A stretch of DNA of 26,408 bases from Bacteroidales bacterium. GTDB lineage: Bacteria > Bacteroidota > Bacteroidia > Bacteroidales > Bacteroidaceae. The notes beneath the pieces were generated by a model that saw only the letters and a list, made by a program, of their open reading frames with translations, did no database searches and had not been told where the DNA came from. Of this stretch, positions 26,384-26,408 are shown piece after piece (position 1 is the first letter of the stretch; every line of letters begins with the position of its first letter). Location of the stretch: the NCBI GenBank assembly GCA_004557185.1, contig SFEP01000033.1:1-26408 (forward strand). Direction: 5' to 3'. Both the position numbers and the translations under genes were made by a program.

Positions 26384-26408
26384 TTTATCTCATTGATTAT
26401 TAGTAACT

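Larger units (their letters stand above)
25915..26408. other. Gene-free right end of the window
   Basis: 494 bases with no supportable gene. They hold the terminator of the secreted repeat protein (25962-26002), the symmetric 22-bp array (26171-26308) and an AT-rich tail with a possible promoter (26376-26383). Short minus-strand frames over the array are translated repeat. Nothing was identified in 26003-26170. Confidence 0.7.

Overview
The window looks like a chromosomal segment of a Bacteroidales bacterium, most likely Prevotellaceae. Four observations point there. Promoter-like TAnnTTTG boxes occur without clear Shine-Dalgarno sites. A Bacteroidetes-type serine palmitoyltransferase and several Bacteroidetes-restricted secreted families (Met-zincin/DUF5117, golvesin-domain amidase, DUF1573) are present. 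The last secreted protein ends in a Prevotella-like sorting tail (YNLSGIR...GVYIRGGKKIIVK). Most of the window is fairly GC-rich; the left-most 600 bases are strikingly AT-rich. No rRNA, tRNA, CRISPR array, transposase or phage gene was recognised.

Layout. (1) 1-602: 5' part of an AT-rich HAD-family hydrolase on the minus strand, running off the left edge. (2) 699-2609: dnaK (minus) with its own terminator. (3) 2610-3484: gene-free, with a 21-bp palindromic tandem array. (4) 3485-8433: two-gene minus-strand unit, secreted N-acetylmuramoyl-L-alanine amidase then NAD+ synthetase nadE. (5) 8685-12283: minus-strand serine-biosynthesis cluster serC, serA, DUF1015, with a strong terminator right after serC. 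(6) 12682-13872: serine palmitoyltransferase, divergent from serC. (7) 13873-14679: gene-free convergent gap with a 22-bp array and terminators. (8) 14680-15794: ruvC and a small secreted protein (minus). (9) 16148-25914: plus-strand run of DUF1573 protein, manC, mutY, rlmD, an unknown 236-aa protein, a secreted metzincin-like protease and a large secreted repeat protein. (10) 25915-26408: gene-free, with a terminator, a second 22-bp array and a possible outward promoter.

How genes fit together. Regions 5 and 6 form a plausible metabolic module: SerA and SerC make phosphoserine, DUF1015 is an uncharacterised companion, and Spt uses serine for the first step of sphingolipid synthesis. The remaining genes are mainly housekeeping (chaperone, NAD, recombination, base excision repair, rRNA methylation, GDP-mannose) mixed with secreted envelope proteins.

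The most unusual structure is non-coding. Three intergenic arrays, all downstream of gene ends, are built from 21-22-bp tandem units. Each unit alternates two palindromes whose centres lie about 10.5-11 bp apart, and each array is itself closed by inverted ends. Two of the arrays share the CAACGTTG half-unit but carry different GC-rich cores.
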